64,000 nt of DNA from Orrella daihaiensis (GCF_022811525.1 NZ_CP063982.1:1984001-2048000); one strand, 5' to 3'. Numbered from the stretch's first letter, positions 53,050 to 63,565 are shown. Notes: a model not told the origin generated them from the sequence alone. Translations and numbers: made by a program.

Positions 53050-54045
53050 ATGGGAAAAATACACGCTCACGGCCATGCCCATACGCATGCGAACGATCAT
53101 TTGGAGTCCGTGGCTGACGAATCAGCCGAAATGGACGTTAAGAACACGCCCTATACGGCTGCAGAACGCTCCAAGGTAGCAAAGTCCTCGACCATGGTTA
53201 GTGTCGTGGTCAATATCGTGTTGAGCACTTTACAAATTGCCGTCGGTTTTTTTGCCAAATCCCAGGCCTTGATTGCCGACGGTATCCACTCCTTATCTGA
53301 CCTGTTGTCTGACTTTGTCGTGCTTATCGCTAATCATCACAGCCAGAAGGAAGCCGATGAGGACCATCCTTATGGACATCAACGATTCGAGACGGCGGCC
53401 TCGTTGTTCTTGGGAGGCATATTGCTATCTGTCGGGATCGGCATGCTTTGGGCTTCAGTAGACAAGATAATGAACCCAGAAACCATTCCAGATGTCGCTC
53501 CGATTGCGCTCGGAATTGCAATCCTGACGCTGTTTGCCAAGGAAGGTTTGTTTCGCTACATGCTATCGGCAGCTAAACGCGTCAAATCCAGTATGTTGGT
53601 GGCCAACGCTTGGCACGCGAGATCAGATGCTGCGTCATCGCTGGTAGTGGCCATCGGTATCTTGGGTCACCTGCTCGGCTACAAAATCCTGGATCCAATC
53701 GCCGCACTGATTGTCGGCTTAATGATTGCTCGCATGGGGTGGCGGTTTGGCTCAGAGGCTTTCAATGATCTGATGGATCGTGGTGTGGACGAGCAGGAAC
53801 TGCAGGAAATTATCCGCACGCTCAACAGCACACCAGGCGTTTTAGGTGTACATGATGTGCGCACGCGAAAAATGGGTGACATGGTGATGGTTGATGCCCA
53901 TATCGAGGTCGACCGCACATTAACCGTGGAGCAGGGTCATGACATTGCGGTAGCAGCCAGAGAGGCTGTCATGCATCGCCACAGGGTGCTGGATCTGATG
54001 GCGCACGTCGACCCGGTGGACCTGCCAAACGTTGCCTCCAGTTGA
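53050..54045 (+). CDS. Cation diffusion facilitator (CDF) metal exporter
   Basis: This 331-aa proton-coupled divalent-metal exporter has six predicted helices and a C-terminal cytosolic metal-sensing domain (about 250-325). A His-rich N-terminus (GKIHAHGHAHTHAND) may bind metal. The transport site is H80-x3-D84 in helix 2 (ADGIHSLSD) and H189-x3-D193 in helix 5 (HARSD), the arrangement typical of zinc carriers. Fe or Co cannot be excluded. No metal regulator is adjacent. Confidence 0.93.
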   Translation: MGKIHAHGHAHTHANDHLESVADESAEMDVKNTPYTAAERSKVAKSSTMVSVVVNIVLSTLQIAVGFFAKSQALIADGIHSLSDLLSDFVVLIANHHSQKEADEDHPYGHQRFETAASLFLGGILLSVGIGMLWASVDKIMNPETIPDVAPIALGIAILTLFAKEGLFRYMLSAAKRVKSSMLVANAWHARSDAASSLVVAIGILGHLLGYKILDPIAALIVGLMIARMGWRFGSEAFNDLMDRGVDEQELQEIIRTLNSTPGVLGVHDVRTRKMGDMVMVDAHIEVDRTLTVEQGHDIAVAAREAVMHRHRVLDLMAHVDPVDLPNVASS

Positions 54046-54241
54046 GATGACGGCCAGACAATCCCTACGCTGGGCCGAGCCACTACGTAATGCTGCATTT
54101 ACACCCCAACCGCGCATTCACTCCCAAACCCGGTACCGAACTTAATCAGTAGCCAGCACTAACCATGCAAAACTGCGTATGGGGTTAGACAAGCACATAC
54201 AATTCACTGATTACCGTCATCAACATTGATTTATCTGGATT

Positions 54242-55522
54242 ATGTCCAAGCACAACCCTCCCCGCGCGAACGCGCAACATGATACGCACACCACCGACGA
54301 ACTGGTAACCAGCCAGGTACCGGCTGACAGCATCGGCATACGACCGCTGGATGGCTTAAAAGTACTGGAACTTGGACAGCTGATTGCTGGACCTTTTGCA
54401 TCAAAAATCCTCGCCGAGTTTGGGGCCGATGTTATCAAAGTCGAGCCACCCGAAGGAGATCCATTACGTAAGTGGCGATACATCCATGAAGACACTTCGG
54501 TCTGGTGGGCCGCACATGCTCGAAACAAGCGCTCAATCACGATTGACCTAAGACAACCCGAAGGACAAAACCTGGTGCGCATGCTTGCCAAGCAAGCCGA
54601 TATCCTGATAGAAAACTTCCGTCCGGGCGCCATGGAGAAATGGGGCCTTGGCTTTAAAGAACTGCATGCCGTGAATCCAAAACTGATCATGCTTAGGGTG
54701 TCTGGTTATGGGCAAACAGGCCCATACAAAGATAGACCGGGGTTCGGTGTGATTGGTGAGGCCATGGGTGGGCTCAGATATATATCGGGCGAGCCAGGCA
54801 GGCCGCCAGTGCGCGTAGGGGTTTCGATTGGCGACACGCTTTCAGGGCTGCATGGCGTCATCGGCATCTTGATGGCTTTGCGTCACCGCGAAGTACAGAA
54901 CGGTCTGGGCCAGGAAATCGATGTGGCGCTTTACGAATCTGTCTTCAACATGATGGAAAGCCTAATCCCCGAGTACTCCAAATTCGGTGTGATCAGACAA
55001 CCCTCGGGCGGCTCGATGCCAGGAATTGCGCCAACCAACGCATACCCGACGCTAGATGGCAAATACGCATTGATTGCTGGCAATGGGGACAGCATCTTCA
55101 AGCGGCTGATGACACTCATCGAAAGGGATGATTTAGCCAATGACGCTGAGCTTGGGGACAACATTGGCCGTGCCAAAAATGCCCAGAAGCTTGACGACGC
55201 CATATCCGCATGGACTAGCCAACATCGACTCGATATCGTGCTCGCGAAACTAACCGAAGCTGGCGTTCCCAATGGACGAAGCTATGACGCAGCTGACATT
55301 TCTGCAGACCCGCATTACCGGGACAGAAACATGATTCTGCAAACCCAACTTCCTGACGGATCCGCTATCGAGGTTCCAGGGATTGTTCCCAAACTGTCTT
55401 CAACTCCCGGCCAGGTTGACCGATTAGCACCAGGCCTTGGAGAGCATACCGAAGAGATACTGATCGAACTTGGCTTAGACGATGACGAGCGCAAGGCTTT
55501 AAAAGACAAAGGTATTGTGTGA
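54242..55522 (+). CDS. CaiB/BaiF (class III) CoA-transferase
   Basis: This 426-aa CoA-transferase has the N-terminal motif LDGLKVLELGQLIAGPFASKILAEFGADVIKVE from about residue 36. The catalytic aspartate is likely Asp198 in SIGDTLSGLHG. The first 35 residues are a polar extension not shared by the family, so a later start is possible, but the ATG at 54242 is the first in frame. It is only distantly like the transferase at 38225. No enzymes of its pathway are adjacent. Donor and acceptor acids are unknown. Confidence 0.9.
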   Translation: MSKHNPPRANAQHDTHTTDELVTSQVPADSIGIRPLDGLKVLELGQLIAGPFASKILAEFGADVIKVEPPEGDPLRKWRYIHEDTSVWWAAHARNKRSITIDLRQPEGQNLVRMLAKQADILIENFRPGAMEKWGLGFKELHAVNPKLIMLRVSGYGQTGPYKDRPGFGVIGEAMGGLRYISGEPGRPPVRVGVSIGDTLSGLHGVIGILMALRHREVQNGLGQEIDVALYESVFNMMESLIPEYSKFGVIRQPSGGSMPGIAPTNAYPTLDGKYALIAGNGDSIFKRLMTLIERDDLANDAELGDNIGRAKNAQKLDDAISAWTSQHRLDIVLAKLTEAGVPNGRSYDAADISADPHYRDRNMILQTQLPDGSAIEVPGIVPKLSSTPGQVDRLAPGLGEHTEEILIELGLDDDERKALKDKGIV

Positions 55523-55570
55523 ATCCATGCATGACGCTAGCCATTGACCGAACAACTGTGATGTCTGGGC

Positions 55571-56839
55571 TCAAGAAACGTCAGCTTGCAGAGCCGATGC
55601 ATAAAGCTCAAGCGTTTGTTGATTGACGATATCTCGAGAAAACTCTTGAACTGCCATTTTGCGAGATGCATCACCAAACTGCTGGCATAAGGCGGGATCT
55701 TGTAACAAGCGGTCGATGGCGTTGGCCAAAGCGGAAGCATCACGCGGGGGCACAAGAAAACCATTCACACCCTCTTGCACCGCCTCGCGACATCCCGGCA
55801 CATCGGTGGCAACGCATGGCAATCCCATGGCAAGAGACTCGAGCAAAGACTTTGGCAATCCTTCACGATAAGAGGGAAGACATGAAATGGTTGCCTTCGA
55901 AAGGACAGGCTGAACATCAGGCCGAAATCCCCACCACTGAACAACACCCTCCTGCTGCCAGTCTAACAACTGCTCCCTGGCAATTGCACCGCGATTGTCA
56001 TCATCAGGGTCACCAACGAGTACAAATTGTGCGTATTGACGGCCGTACTGACGAGTAAGTCTTCTGGCGGCCTCAACAAACTCACCAACCCCTTTGTCCC
56101 ATAGCATTCGAGACAACAACATCACCACTGGAATTGGTTTGGCAAGCCCTTGATTGGAGAAAGTATCCTCTATCTCTGGCAAAACTGGTCTGGGACGAAA
56201 GCGGTCAACATCAACGCCGGCTCCGCGAATCAAAACTGCGCCACTTTCCCTAATCCATCCTTGGCGCAGAAAATAATCACGGTCATCCGCATTCTCAAAC
56301 ACAGTTTTAGCGTGCTGCTTATCTAGAACCAAGTGAAAAAGTAACGACATGAACAGACGGGCCACTTTCGCTGCTCGCGTCTCGGATGAAAATGCAAACC
56401 CAAGACCGACTACAGCGTTAATCACGCACCTGATACCAACCCACCGAGCCGCGATAGAGCCGATCAATATCGGCTTTAAAGCGATTTGATGCACGATATC
56501 CGGCTTCTCTTGTTTAAGAATCCGGACAAAGTCTCGAAGATTTCTTACGAGCCTTAAAGGATGCATACTGCGCCGATCAATATGAATCGGGATCAGCCTG
56601 ATGCCGTGCTTGGATAACCGATCTGGTTCTCGGTCTAACTTTGAGGTCACACGCGTGACCACGACCACATCGTAGCCAGCCTGCTTGGCTGCGATGGCGC
56701 GATCGAGAAAATGGGAATAAAAAAACCAATCGACACCAATAAAGTAAAGCAGTTTGGCGTGCTGTGCGCTCGGTAGATTTGATCCAATATGCTTGTTCAA
56801 TTGAGTCGTCGCAATATTTTGTAGCAATCGATTAGACAA
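55571..56839 (-). CDS. Glycosyltransferase family 4 protein
   Basis: This is a 422-aa GT-B fold sugar transferase. The C-terminal donor-binding region has the E-x7-E motif in SYREGLPKSLLESLAMGLPCVATDVPG, and VGLGFAF in the N-terminal half resembles the PglA/CapM group. It probably adds a sugar from a nucleotide donor during surface-polysaccharide or glycan assembly. It transcribes away from the Wzx-like flippase gene across a 326-bp divergent region. The first 25 residues are not typical, so the true start may be internal. Confidence 0.88.
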   Translation of the reverse strand: MSNRLLQNIATTQLNKHIGSNLPSAQHAKLLYFIGVDWFFYSHFLDRAIAAKQAGYDVVVVTRVTSKLDREPDRLSKHGIRLIPIHIDRRSMHPLRLVRNLRDFVRILKQEKPDIVHQIALKPILIGSIAARWVGIRCVINAVVGLGFAFSSETRAAKVARLFMSLLFHLVLDKQHAKTVFENADDRDYFLRQGWIRESGAVLIRGAGVDVDRFRPRPVLPEIEDTFSNQGLAKPIPVVMLLSRMLWDKGVGEFVEAARRLTRQYGRQYAQFVLVGDPDDDNRGAIAREQLLDWQQEGVVQWWGFRPDVQPVLSKATISCLPSYREGLPKSLLESLAMGLPCVATDVPGCREAVQEGVNGFLVPPRDASALANAIDRLLQDPALCQQFGDASRKMAVQEFSRDIVNQQTLELYASALQADVS

Positions 56840-57165
56840 GTTTCGGCCTACTTCGGCAAACTCAAATAGCCTTAATATATGTGCTTCTAGTCAACTGCTA
56901 TGGTACGCAATTAAGGCAATATTAACCACCGTAAAAAGTAACAAGCATGGACAAAATGAACCAATTCTCTTGACTGCGAATTAGGCTCAGATGCACCCAT
57001 AAGCCCTTCTAGCCTTGAGTCGTTGACGCTCAAGTGCGACGCAACTCGAACCCCCAATGCCAAGAGAAATCACCTAGCACTCAAATCAACAGTGCTGTAG
57101 AAATCCTGCGTACCACGACTGAGTGAACCGAAGGCTGCCCGAAAGACAACAAATTACAATGCGGT
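56840..57165. other. 326-bp divergent intergenic region in the polysaccharide cluster
   Basis: No gene is supported here. The region should hold promoters for the glycosyltransferase on the left and the flippase on the right. A small inverted repeat, CTTGAG-N9-CTCAAG, lies at 57014-57034. I see no JUMPstart/ops element and no convincing -35/-10 pair. Confidence 0.5.
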
Positions 57166-58407
57166 ATGAAAACGGTCATTCGATCTACCGCTGCACTGAC
57201 CTCAGCCCACGCGGCAGGCTACCTCATTTCGTTGGCGGAAGTTCCCATCCTGGCGCGTGCGCTCGGTGCTAGCGCCTACGGTGAACTGGTATGGGTGCAG
57301 GCCACAGCACTGCTTGCATCGATCGTAGTGGACTACGGATTTAACCTGAGCGCTGCGCGTGAAATTGCAATACGCAAGAACGATCCGATTTTCCTGAAGA
57401 AGCTCTGTGGCGACGTGTTTCTTGCAAAACTTTTGATGTTAAGTCTGATTACCTTACCAATCTTGGCGGCCTATTGGATATTCACACCTGTGTCGGCGGG
57501 TATGGCAGCTGCAGGATTTTTGTATTTTGTAGGGTTCGGATTGACTCCATTTTGGTATTTCCAAGGCATGGAGCGCATGGGGCGAGCAGTGGCGATCGAA
57601 ACAACTGCCCGCCTACTGGCTTTGTGCAGTCTGTTTTTATTTGTCAACTCACCGCAAGACAAAACGCTAGGATTAACTATCATGGCGGTAAGTTTTGCGA
57701 TCTCTACTACGATAGCAATTGGCATGTGTCGATTCGAAGTGGGCAGTTTTAAAGGATCAATATCAGGTGCCATCGCCCAAATAAAAAGCAGCACCGCATT
57801 TTTTGTCTATAAAAGTAGTAACCAGATAATGACGACAGCCGCCACCACTGTACTTGGCATCGTCGCAGACAAAACAATCGTTGGCATCTTTGCACCGACC
57901 GAAAAGGTGGTGAAGGCTATTATCGGAATTCCTCTACCGATTTTTCAAGCCTTCTATCCTTATCTCTCGCGCCTGTTCGTAGAAAATCGATCGCAACAAA
58001 ATCGTCAGGCATTGATATTGATAACACTCATCACGGCAGGAGGAATGGCAGCAGCCATCACTCTTTTCTTTATCGGCCCCAGTCTCATGCACTTGTTACT
58101 AGGACCGGGTTACGCTGCGGTAAACGAGTTACTAAGACTCATGGTGTGGCTCATACCACTTCGCCTACTCAATCAAACACTTGGCTTTGCCGTGCTACTG
58201 CCAGCTCATCTTGAACACAAAGCCGGCATAGCGACCCTTTGGTCATCAGCCATTGCTCTGGCATCAGGCACTTACTTCGCGAGCCTGTATAGTCCAACAC
58301 AGGGTGCAACCGGCATGGTTCTGGGTTTACTGATCGGCGAACTGGTGTTAGTGGCTGCCCTGCTATGGTTGTGCAGGCATGGCTTGGTGTCCCGAATACA
58401 AACTTAA
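57166..58407 (+). CDS. Oligosaccharide flippase (Wzx-like, MATE/MVF superfamily)
   Basis: This 413-aa integral membrane protein has about 12 helices and belongs to the polysaccharide-synthesis flippase family. EVPILARALGASAYGELVWVQA in the first 50 residues is the usual signature. Such proteins flip lipid-linked oligosaccharide units to the periplasm. No Wzy polymerase is visible nearby. It shares the cluster with an ABC exporter pair that handles a different route. No clear ribosome-binding site precedes the ATG. Confidence 0.88.
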   Translation: MKTVIRSTAALTSAHAAGYLISLAEVPILARALGASAYGELVWVQATALLASIVVDYGFNLSAAREIAIRKNDPIFLKKLCGDVFLAKLLMLSLITLPILAAYWIFTPVSAGMAAAGFLYFVGFGLTPFWYFQGMERMGRAVAIETTARLLALCSLFLFVNSPQDKTLGLTIMAVSFAISTTIAIGMCRFEVGSFKGSISGAIAQIKSSTAFFVYKSSNQIMTTAATTVLGIVADKTIVGIFAPTEKVVKAIIGIPLPIFQAFYPYLSRLFVENRSQQNRQALILITLITAGGMAAAITLFFIGPSLMHLLLGPGYAAVNELLRLMVWLIPLRLLNQTLGFAVLLPAHLEHKAGIATLWSSAIALASGTYFASLYSPTQGATGMVLGLLIGELVLVAALLWLCRHGLVSRIQT

Positions 58408-58679
58408 ACCTCGATCGAAGTACAATTGACAAATAAATTGATAGTAACTGGTACGCCTTGGAGTCATCGATGGAAAGGCAAGCGGCAACACATCGCGCTA
58501 GCGTCGCATTCACGGCATAGCCTATCTAATAGGTAAGTTGCTTTAGTCATGCTCATCTGTTTATCAGTTGATTTTTTGTAAAAGTAGTTATGATGAATTA
58601 GGCTCACTAATGGCAACAATCATCTGAACATCTATTATTTGCAAGCACCCGACATATGAACTTTGCATAAAACCAGCTC

Positions 58680-59465
58680 ATGTCAAACCCAAGCGAGCCC
58701 AATGATCCTGTGGCCAGTATCACGGTTTCCATCGTGAGTCATAAGCATGGCCAGCAAGTGGAAATGCTCGTCAAACAAGTTCTTGCGGATCCTTTAATCA
58801 GTCGCCTTGTTCTCACCTTGAACACAGAGGAGATGCTGAATCTACCCCAAGATGACCGGTTACTTTTGCTGCAAAATGCAACGCCAAAGGGATTTGGTAC
58901 CAATCACAACCAAGCGTTTACGCATTGCGAAACACCCTACTTCTGTGTGTTGAATCCCGACATTGTGCTGCGAGATGATACGTTCACGCATCTGCTCGGG
59001 TGCCTAAACGAAACCAGAGCAGCTGTCGCTGGGCCCTTGGTACTCTCTCCGTTAGGCGAGCAGGAAGATAGCTGGCGGCGGTTCCCAACAATCTTTAGCT
59101 TGGTTTTAAAAGCGCTTGGTCATGACATGACGATCATGAAGCAAGCTGACAAGGAATTTCCGCTGTTTCCGGATTGGATCGCTGGCATGTGCATGTTGTT
59201 TGATTCGAAACACTACCAAGCAATCAACGGATTTGATGAGAGTCTGTTTCTTTACTACGAAGATGTTGATATCTGCGCACGACTCTGGCTCAAAAATCTA
59301 GCCGTTGTCGCTAGTTCGAAGGCAGTTGTTGTACATAACGCCCAGAGAGCCAGTCGACGAGAATGGCAGCACATGAAGTGGCATGCCAGGAGCATGGCGA
59401 AGTACCTCAGGCGCTACAGCCTAAGAATGCCCAAAGCCAATCGACACTTTGTAGCCGATCAATAG
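58680..59465 (+). CDS. Glycosyltransferase family 2 (rhamnosyltransferase-like)
   Basis: This 261-aa GT-A fold enzyme has the start SITVSIVSHKHGQQV, a nucleotide-sugar pocket with GFGTNHNQAF, and a metal-binding LNPD motif. FDESLFLYYEDVDICARLW is the acceptor/catalytic motif of rhamnosyltransferase-like GT2 proteins. It lies in an otherwise gene-free 272-bp stretch after the flippase gene. A weak promoter-like pair (TTGATT at 58568, TATGAT at 58589) has only 15-bp spacing. It converges with the wzt gene. Confidence 0.9.
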   Translation: MSNPSEPNDPVASITVSIVSHKHGQQVEMLVKQVLADPLISRLVLTLNTEEMLNLPQDDRLLLLQNATPKGFGTNHNQAFTHCETPYFCVLNPDIVLRDDTFTHLLGCLNETRAAVAGPLVLSPLGEQEDSWRRFPTIFSLVLKALGHDMTIMKQADKEFPLFPDWIAGMCMLFDSKHYQAINGFDESLFLYYEDVDICARLWLKNLAVVASSKAVVVHNAQRASRREWQHMKWHARSMAKYLRRYSLRMPKANRHFVADQ

Positions 59466-59477
59466 ACAGCGGCAAAG

Positions 59478-60227
59478 CTAGTCGGTCGGCCCGAAATAGG
59501 CGTCACAGACTTCCTGTGGCGTCGCGTCCATTTTGATTTTGCCTTGTTCTAACCATAGAGCGCGATTGCAAATACTCATGGCCAGCTCTCGCGAATGGGT
59601 CGCTAGCACCAGAATACTAGTGGACTGAACCACTTCTTTCATTCTGGCTTCTGCCTTATGCTTGAAACCCTCATCCCCAACTGACAGCCATTCATCCATC
59701 AGTAATATTTCAGGACGCAGGGCAGTAGAGATCGTAAAGGCAAGTCGCATGTGCATGCCGGTCGAATAGGTTCTGACCGGCATTTCTATAAAATCACCAA
59801 GTCCGGAATATTCAACTATCTCCGGCGTTTTTTCTTTGATGTCAGCCGCACTCAGGCCAAGTAACCGACCACGGATGTAGATATTCTCTAATCCTGAGGC
59901 TTCAGGATCGATGCCTAGCGAGATATCGATCAGAGAACCTAGGTTGCCTTGTACGAGAGCGCTTCCGCTTGTTGGTGCGTACACGCCGCCTAAGACTCGC
60001 AGCAGGGTTGTCTTACCAGCCCCATTGTGTCCAAGCAACGCTACACGATCGCCATCTCGCATCTGAAAATCGAGTTTGTCTAACGCTCGAATTACCACGA
60101 CACCGGCAGCATCAGCGCTTAACTGACCGCCAGTAGCCACTTGCATCAAGCGTTTTTTTAACGATCTACCCGTCGAGTTAAAAATAGGGAAGTCAACACA
60201 AACTCCCTGAAAATCAATTAAAGCCAT
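59478..60227 (-). CDS. wzt: Polysaccharide ABC exporter ATP-binding protein (Wzt/KpsT-like)
   Basis: This ATPase of 249 aa energises export of a completed O-polysaccharide or capsule. Walker A is GHNGAGKT, the C-loop is the Wzt-type YSTGMHMRLAF, and Walker B is ILLMDEWLSVGD. It lacks the C-terminal carbohydrate-recognition domain of long Wzt proteins such as that of E. coli O9a. It therefore resembles short, cap-independent exporters. ATG 60227 is preferred, with a GTG two codons earlier. About 210 bp separate it from wzm, longer than usual. Confidence 0.92.
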   Translation of the reverse strand: MALIDFQGVCVDFPIFNSTGRSLKKRLMQVATGGQLSADAAGVVVIRALDKLDFQMRDGDRVALLGHNGAGKTTLLRVLGGVYAPTSGSALVQGNLGSLIDISLGIDPEASGLENIYIRGRLLGLSAADIKEKTPEIVEYSGLGDFIEMPVRTYSTGMHMRLAFTISTALRPEILLMDEWLSVGDEGFKHKAEARMKEVVQSTSILVLATHSRELAMSICNRALWLEQGKIKMDATPQEVCDAYFGPTD

Positions 60228-60440
60228 ATTCACTCGACTGTTAAGCCAATTAGTTACTTACTTCTTAGATGTCTTTGATTTTAACGTTAATCAACCAGCG
60301 TATTAGCGCGAGCCACACAATCGCGCTCGGACTGCATCGATCACCAAAACTGACAGCTGACTTCGACGGGCGTGTCCAAGCAGGTTGCCGGCCCAATCAA
60401 AGTTCAACTAGCCACCCTCTCAAAACGAGGCAAATCTATC

Positions 60441-61238
60441 CTACAGCCAGTAACTGATACGGCGCTTGTACCTTGCATAGACAATCAAGGTAAAGACCCA
60501 GCCAATTAGCGCCATACCAAGTGATACCAACCAGTTGGTCAGAGTCGGTGCAGTTCCAAGGATAGGTGCTCTGACGATCTCGATTAGGTGATAAAACGGA
60601 TTGAGATCTAAAAAGACAAATTCGCGGCGACCCGATAATAGCGATGGCATCCAAATGATTGGCGTGACGTAAAAAGCGATTTGCAAAACACTCGCGACAA
60701 TCTGGGACAGGTCTCGATACCGAGTGCACACAACACCAGCCAATAACGCTACCCAAGCCAATGTCAGCGAGCTCAAAACCAACCCTGGAATTGCAAGTAA
60801 CGCCATTAAATCAAGCGGGCGTAGAAATAACAGGAAAATCAGAGGAATGATGACAACGTTGTGCGCGAGGATTACAAGATTGCGCCAAATGACACGCATA
60901 ACATGCAAAAACATTGGCAAAGGCAGCTGCTTGATCACAGCATCGGAACTAATAAAGGCAGTACAGCCTTCATTGATCACCGTAGCGATATAGGTCCAGA
61001 GAATGATTCCCGTTGCCAGGAACGGCAAAAACTCTCGCATGGGTGTTTTAAAGATCCCACCAAATACAAGGCCGAGCGCTGCGATCAGTACGCCCATGCT
61101 GATCGTCAACCAAAATGGGCCTAACTTCGATCGTCTGTAGCGTTGCTTGACGTCTTGCCAGCCTAATGTGCCCGCTAGATCAGCTCGTTTAAGCGCGCTC
61201 AACACATCACGGATGGCCAGGTTGGAGGATGAATTCAT
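60441..61238 (-). CDS. wzm: Polysaccharide ABC exporter permease (Wzm/KpsM-like)
   Basis: This 265-aa ABC-2 type membrane protein has about six helices. The N-terminal amphipathic WQDVKQRYRRSKLGPFWLTI motif and the LNPFYHLIEIVRAPILG segment are characteristic of Wzm. With Wzt it exports lipid-linked polysaccharide across the inner membrane. ATG 61238 is preferred over the in-frame TTG at 61250. It follows two glycosyltransferase genes in the same direction. Confidence 0.92.
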   Translation of the reverse strand: MNSSSNLAIRDVLSALKRADLAGTLGWQDVKQRYRRSKLGPFWLTISMGVLIAALGLVFGGIFKTPMREFLPFLATGIILWTYIATVINEGCTAFISSDAVIKQLPLPMFLHVMRVIWRNLVILAHNVVIIPLIFLLFLRPLDLMALLAIPGLVLSSLTLAWVALLAGVVCTRYRDLSQIVASVLQIAFYVTPIIWMPSLLSGRREFVFLDLNPFYHLIEIVRAPILGTAPTLTNWLVSLGMALIGWVFTLIVYARYKRRISYWL

Positions 61239-61307
61239 GCTAAGCAACAAATCTCATATCAACATCTAAGTTGGGATTATTTCACAATTGCCAGTGGCTA
61301 CATGAGT

Positions 61308-62438
61308 TCAAGCGCCGGCAGATATTTCTTTCAAGCCCAGCAAAGTCCGCCTCGCCGTTGTTTCCCAAGAGAACTGCTTTGCCCGCGCGATCCCCAACGC
61401 CGATAGACGGTCACGCAATGCCGGGTCTAGCAACAGCCTACTGAGACCTGCTTGAATACTGCTAACTGATAATGGCTCAACCAATACCGCCGCATCCTGG
61501 GCCACCTCCCGGGTGGCTGCGATATCGCTCGTCAATACTGGCGTTCCTGCCGCCATGGCCTCGATGACCGGTAAACCGAAACCTTCGTACAAAGACGGAT
61601 ATGCCAGAAAAGTGGCATGACGCAAGTACCAGGCAAGTTCGGTATCGCTCTTATGTCCCAAGAACTCCACCGATTCGTCACCACATTCGCGCAATCGATC
61701 AACCATCCAGCCTTTTGCACCAATGACCAATAACCGATACGATGCACGAGCTTCAGGGGCCAAATTACGCCATGCCTGTAGCAAGCGTTCAAGATTTTTA
61801 CGTGGCTCAAGCGTCCCTATAAAGAGGACATAGGGTGACCATGGACTCCCGTCATCCAATTTGGTGACTGGGATATCACTAACAGATGACGCAGAGGGCA
61901 AATCGGTGGTGAACTTGCCTGCTGCCAATGGCGTCACCACTATCTTGTCACTGTTGCCAGGCAATAACAAATCAATATCCTTGGCTGTTGAATTCGAGAC
62001 AGCGAATACGACACCCGCCCGTTTGATAGCCCTGCGAATCATGAAAGGAAAATAGATTCTCTTGATGGGCTCATGAACCCGGGGCAGTAACTCAAACGTC
62101 ATATCATGGACGGTGACAGCCATCGGACATACCTTAAGCAATGGCAGGATAAATCCTGGCCCCCAATGCACATCCACATGATTTCGCCACAGATAGTACG
62201 GCAGCGCGGTTTGCTGCCACAGCATCCGAATAAGCTTTGAGTTCGACGCCATTTTGAATGAAAACGACTTACCCAGTGCAAGACACTCAAAGTGATGTTT
62301 GGCCGACGGCGCACAAAAAATAATGAATTCATGCTCTAAGTCAGCATCTTGATTCCACTGCGCCAGGATTTCCAGAAGGTACGTCACAGTGCCGGTTTTA
62401 TAGGCACTGATTCCTGTGGCGTCAATGGTGATTTTCAT
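61308..62438 (-). CDS. Glycosyltransferase family 4 protein
   Basis: This 376-aa GT-B enzyme has the E-x7-E donor motif in SLYEGFGLPVIEAMAAGTPV and the hinge segment IGTLEPRKNLERLLQAW (about 210). By position and general sequence style it recalls the mannosyl- or D-rhamnosyltransferases of A-band-type loci. The ATG overlaps the upstream glycosyltransferase gene by four bases. Linkage specificity cannot be read from sequence. Confidence 0.9.
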   Translation of the reverse strand: MKITIDATGISAYKTGTVTYLLEILAQWNQDADLEHEFIIFCAPSAKHHFECLALGKSFSFKMASNSKLIRMLWQQTALPYYLWRNHVDVHWGPGFILPLLKVCPMAVTVHDMTFELLPRVHEPIKRIYFPFMIRRAIKRAGVVFAVSNSTAKDIDLLLPGNSDKIVVTPLAAGKFTTDLPSASSVSDIPVTKLDDGSPWSPYVLFIGTLEPRKNLERLLQAWRNLAPEARASYRLLVIGAKGWMVDRLRECGDESVEFLGHKSDTELAWYLRHATFLAYPSLYEGFGLPVIEAMAAGTPVLTSDIAATREVAQDAAVLVEPLSVSSIQAGLSRLLLDPALRDRLSALGIARAKQFSWETTARRTLLGLKEISAGA

Positions 62439-63565
62439 AGCAAAGACCGAATCATCTGGGCCAGTTTTTGACCTTCCTTGGCCCAGGTAGACCCCAGGTC
62501 AACGGAATGCGCCACAGACAACACACCTGAGGAACCAAGATCGTTGGGCTGCAGCGTCTGCTGCAGCACTGCCTTGATACCGGCAACTGTCGGTTCGAAA
62601 TAGCTTGCCTGCTGGCCGCCTGCCTCGCGAATTTCAGGCGTATCTGAAGCCAGCACATGCGCGCCGCATTTTAGTGCTTCAAGCACAGGGATTCCAAAAC
62701 CCTCATAACGCGACGGAAAAATGAAAGCCTTCGCAGCACCGTACAAACCTGGCAAATCCTCATCGGGTACAAAACCAAGCTGCACAATGCGTACTGCACA
62801 AGATTTAGCGTACTCGATCACCTGCATCAGCTTTTTTGTTTTCCAGCCCATTTGCCCCACCAGGACTAGATCGGGCATTTCAATTTGGCGCTCGGTTTTC
62901 AGTCTCGCCATCGCCTCGATTAATGAATCAAGATTTTTTCGAGGCTCCAGGGTCGCTACAGCCAGGAAAAACGGTTCGTGCAGACCATACACACCTCTGA
63001 CTCGTCTGACCTCCTCTAGGCTGGGCATTCTGAAATGCTGGCTCGCACAGGGATAAATCACTGCATCTGCCTGTTTTCCGTAGGTCTGAAATAGACGATC
63101 CTTGCTCCCCTGGGAAATGGTGATCAAACGATCAGCATTGTTCAAGGAATTACGAAAATACAAACTGTAAGCCAATCGATGCTTTAGCCCCATGGTTTCG
63201 GGGAACAGTTCGGGCACAAGATCCAGCACAGTCAGTAGACTTTTACAGTGGCCAGCGCGGCTTCTAAAGTCCCTAGGCAAGAAATTAGCACCACCCCAGA
63301 ACACATCAATGCTATCTCGTTTAAGCAAAGAACCTACTCTCTCAGCGAACCAAATCGTAGGCGGCAAACGCGCATACAGCGGTGAGTGGTCACTGACTCG
63401 ATGCCAGCGTTCATTGCGAACCGGCAAATCAAATGGACGATTGCCGTAAACAAAAAACTCAGCCTGAGGCAAACATACGTCTAAGGCACGACATAGTTCT
63501 AGCGCATAACGTCTAGTGCCTGCGAACTGAGCCTGAAATGGACGGGCATCGATACCAATTCGCAT
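62435..63565 (-). CDS. Glycosyltransferase family 4 protein
   Basis: This 376-aa GT-B enzyme starts MRIGIDARPFQAQFAGTRRYA. It carries VATLEPRKNLDSLIEAM (about 195) and the E-x7-E motif in SRYEGFGIPVLEALKCG. It is paralogous to the next gene and overlaps it by ATGA, so the two probably act in sequence on one polysaccharide. It lies about 47 bp downstream of the sugar-reductase fragment. Confidence 0.9.
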   Translation of the reverse strand: MRIGIDARPFQAQFAGTRRYALELCRALDVCLPQAEFFVYGNRPFDLPVRNERWHRVSDHSPLYARLPPTIWFAERVGSLLKRDSIDVFWGGANFLPRDFRSRAGHCKSLLTVLDLVPELFPETMGLKHRLAYSLYFRNSLNNADRLITISQGSKDRLFQTYGKQADAVIYPCASQHFRMPSLEEVRRVRGVYGLHEPFFLAVATLEPRKNLDSLIEAMARLKTERQIEMPDLVLVGQMGWKTKKLMQVIEYAKSCAVRIVQLGFVPDEDLPGLYGAAKAFIFPSRYEGFGIPVLEALKCGAHVLASDTPEIREAGGQQASYFEPTVAGIKAVLQQTLQPNDLGSSGVLSVAHSVDLGSTWAKEGQKLAQMIRSLL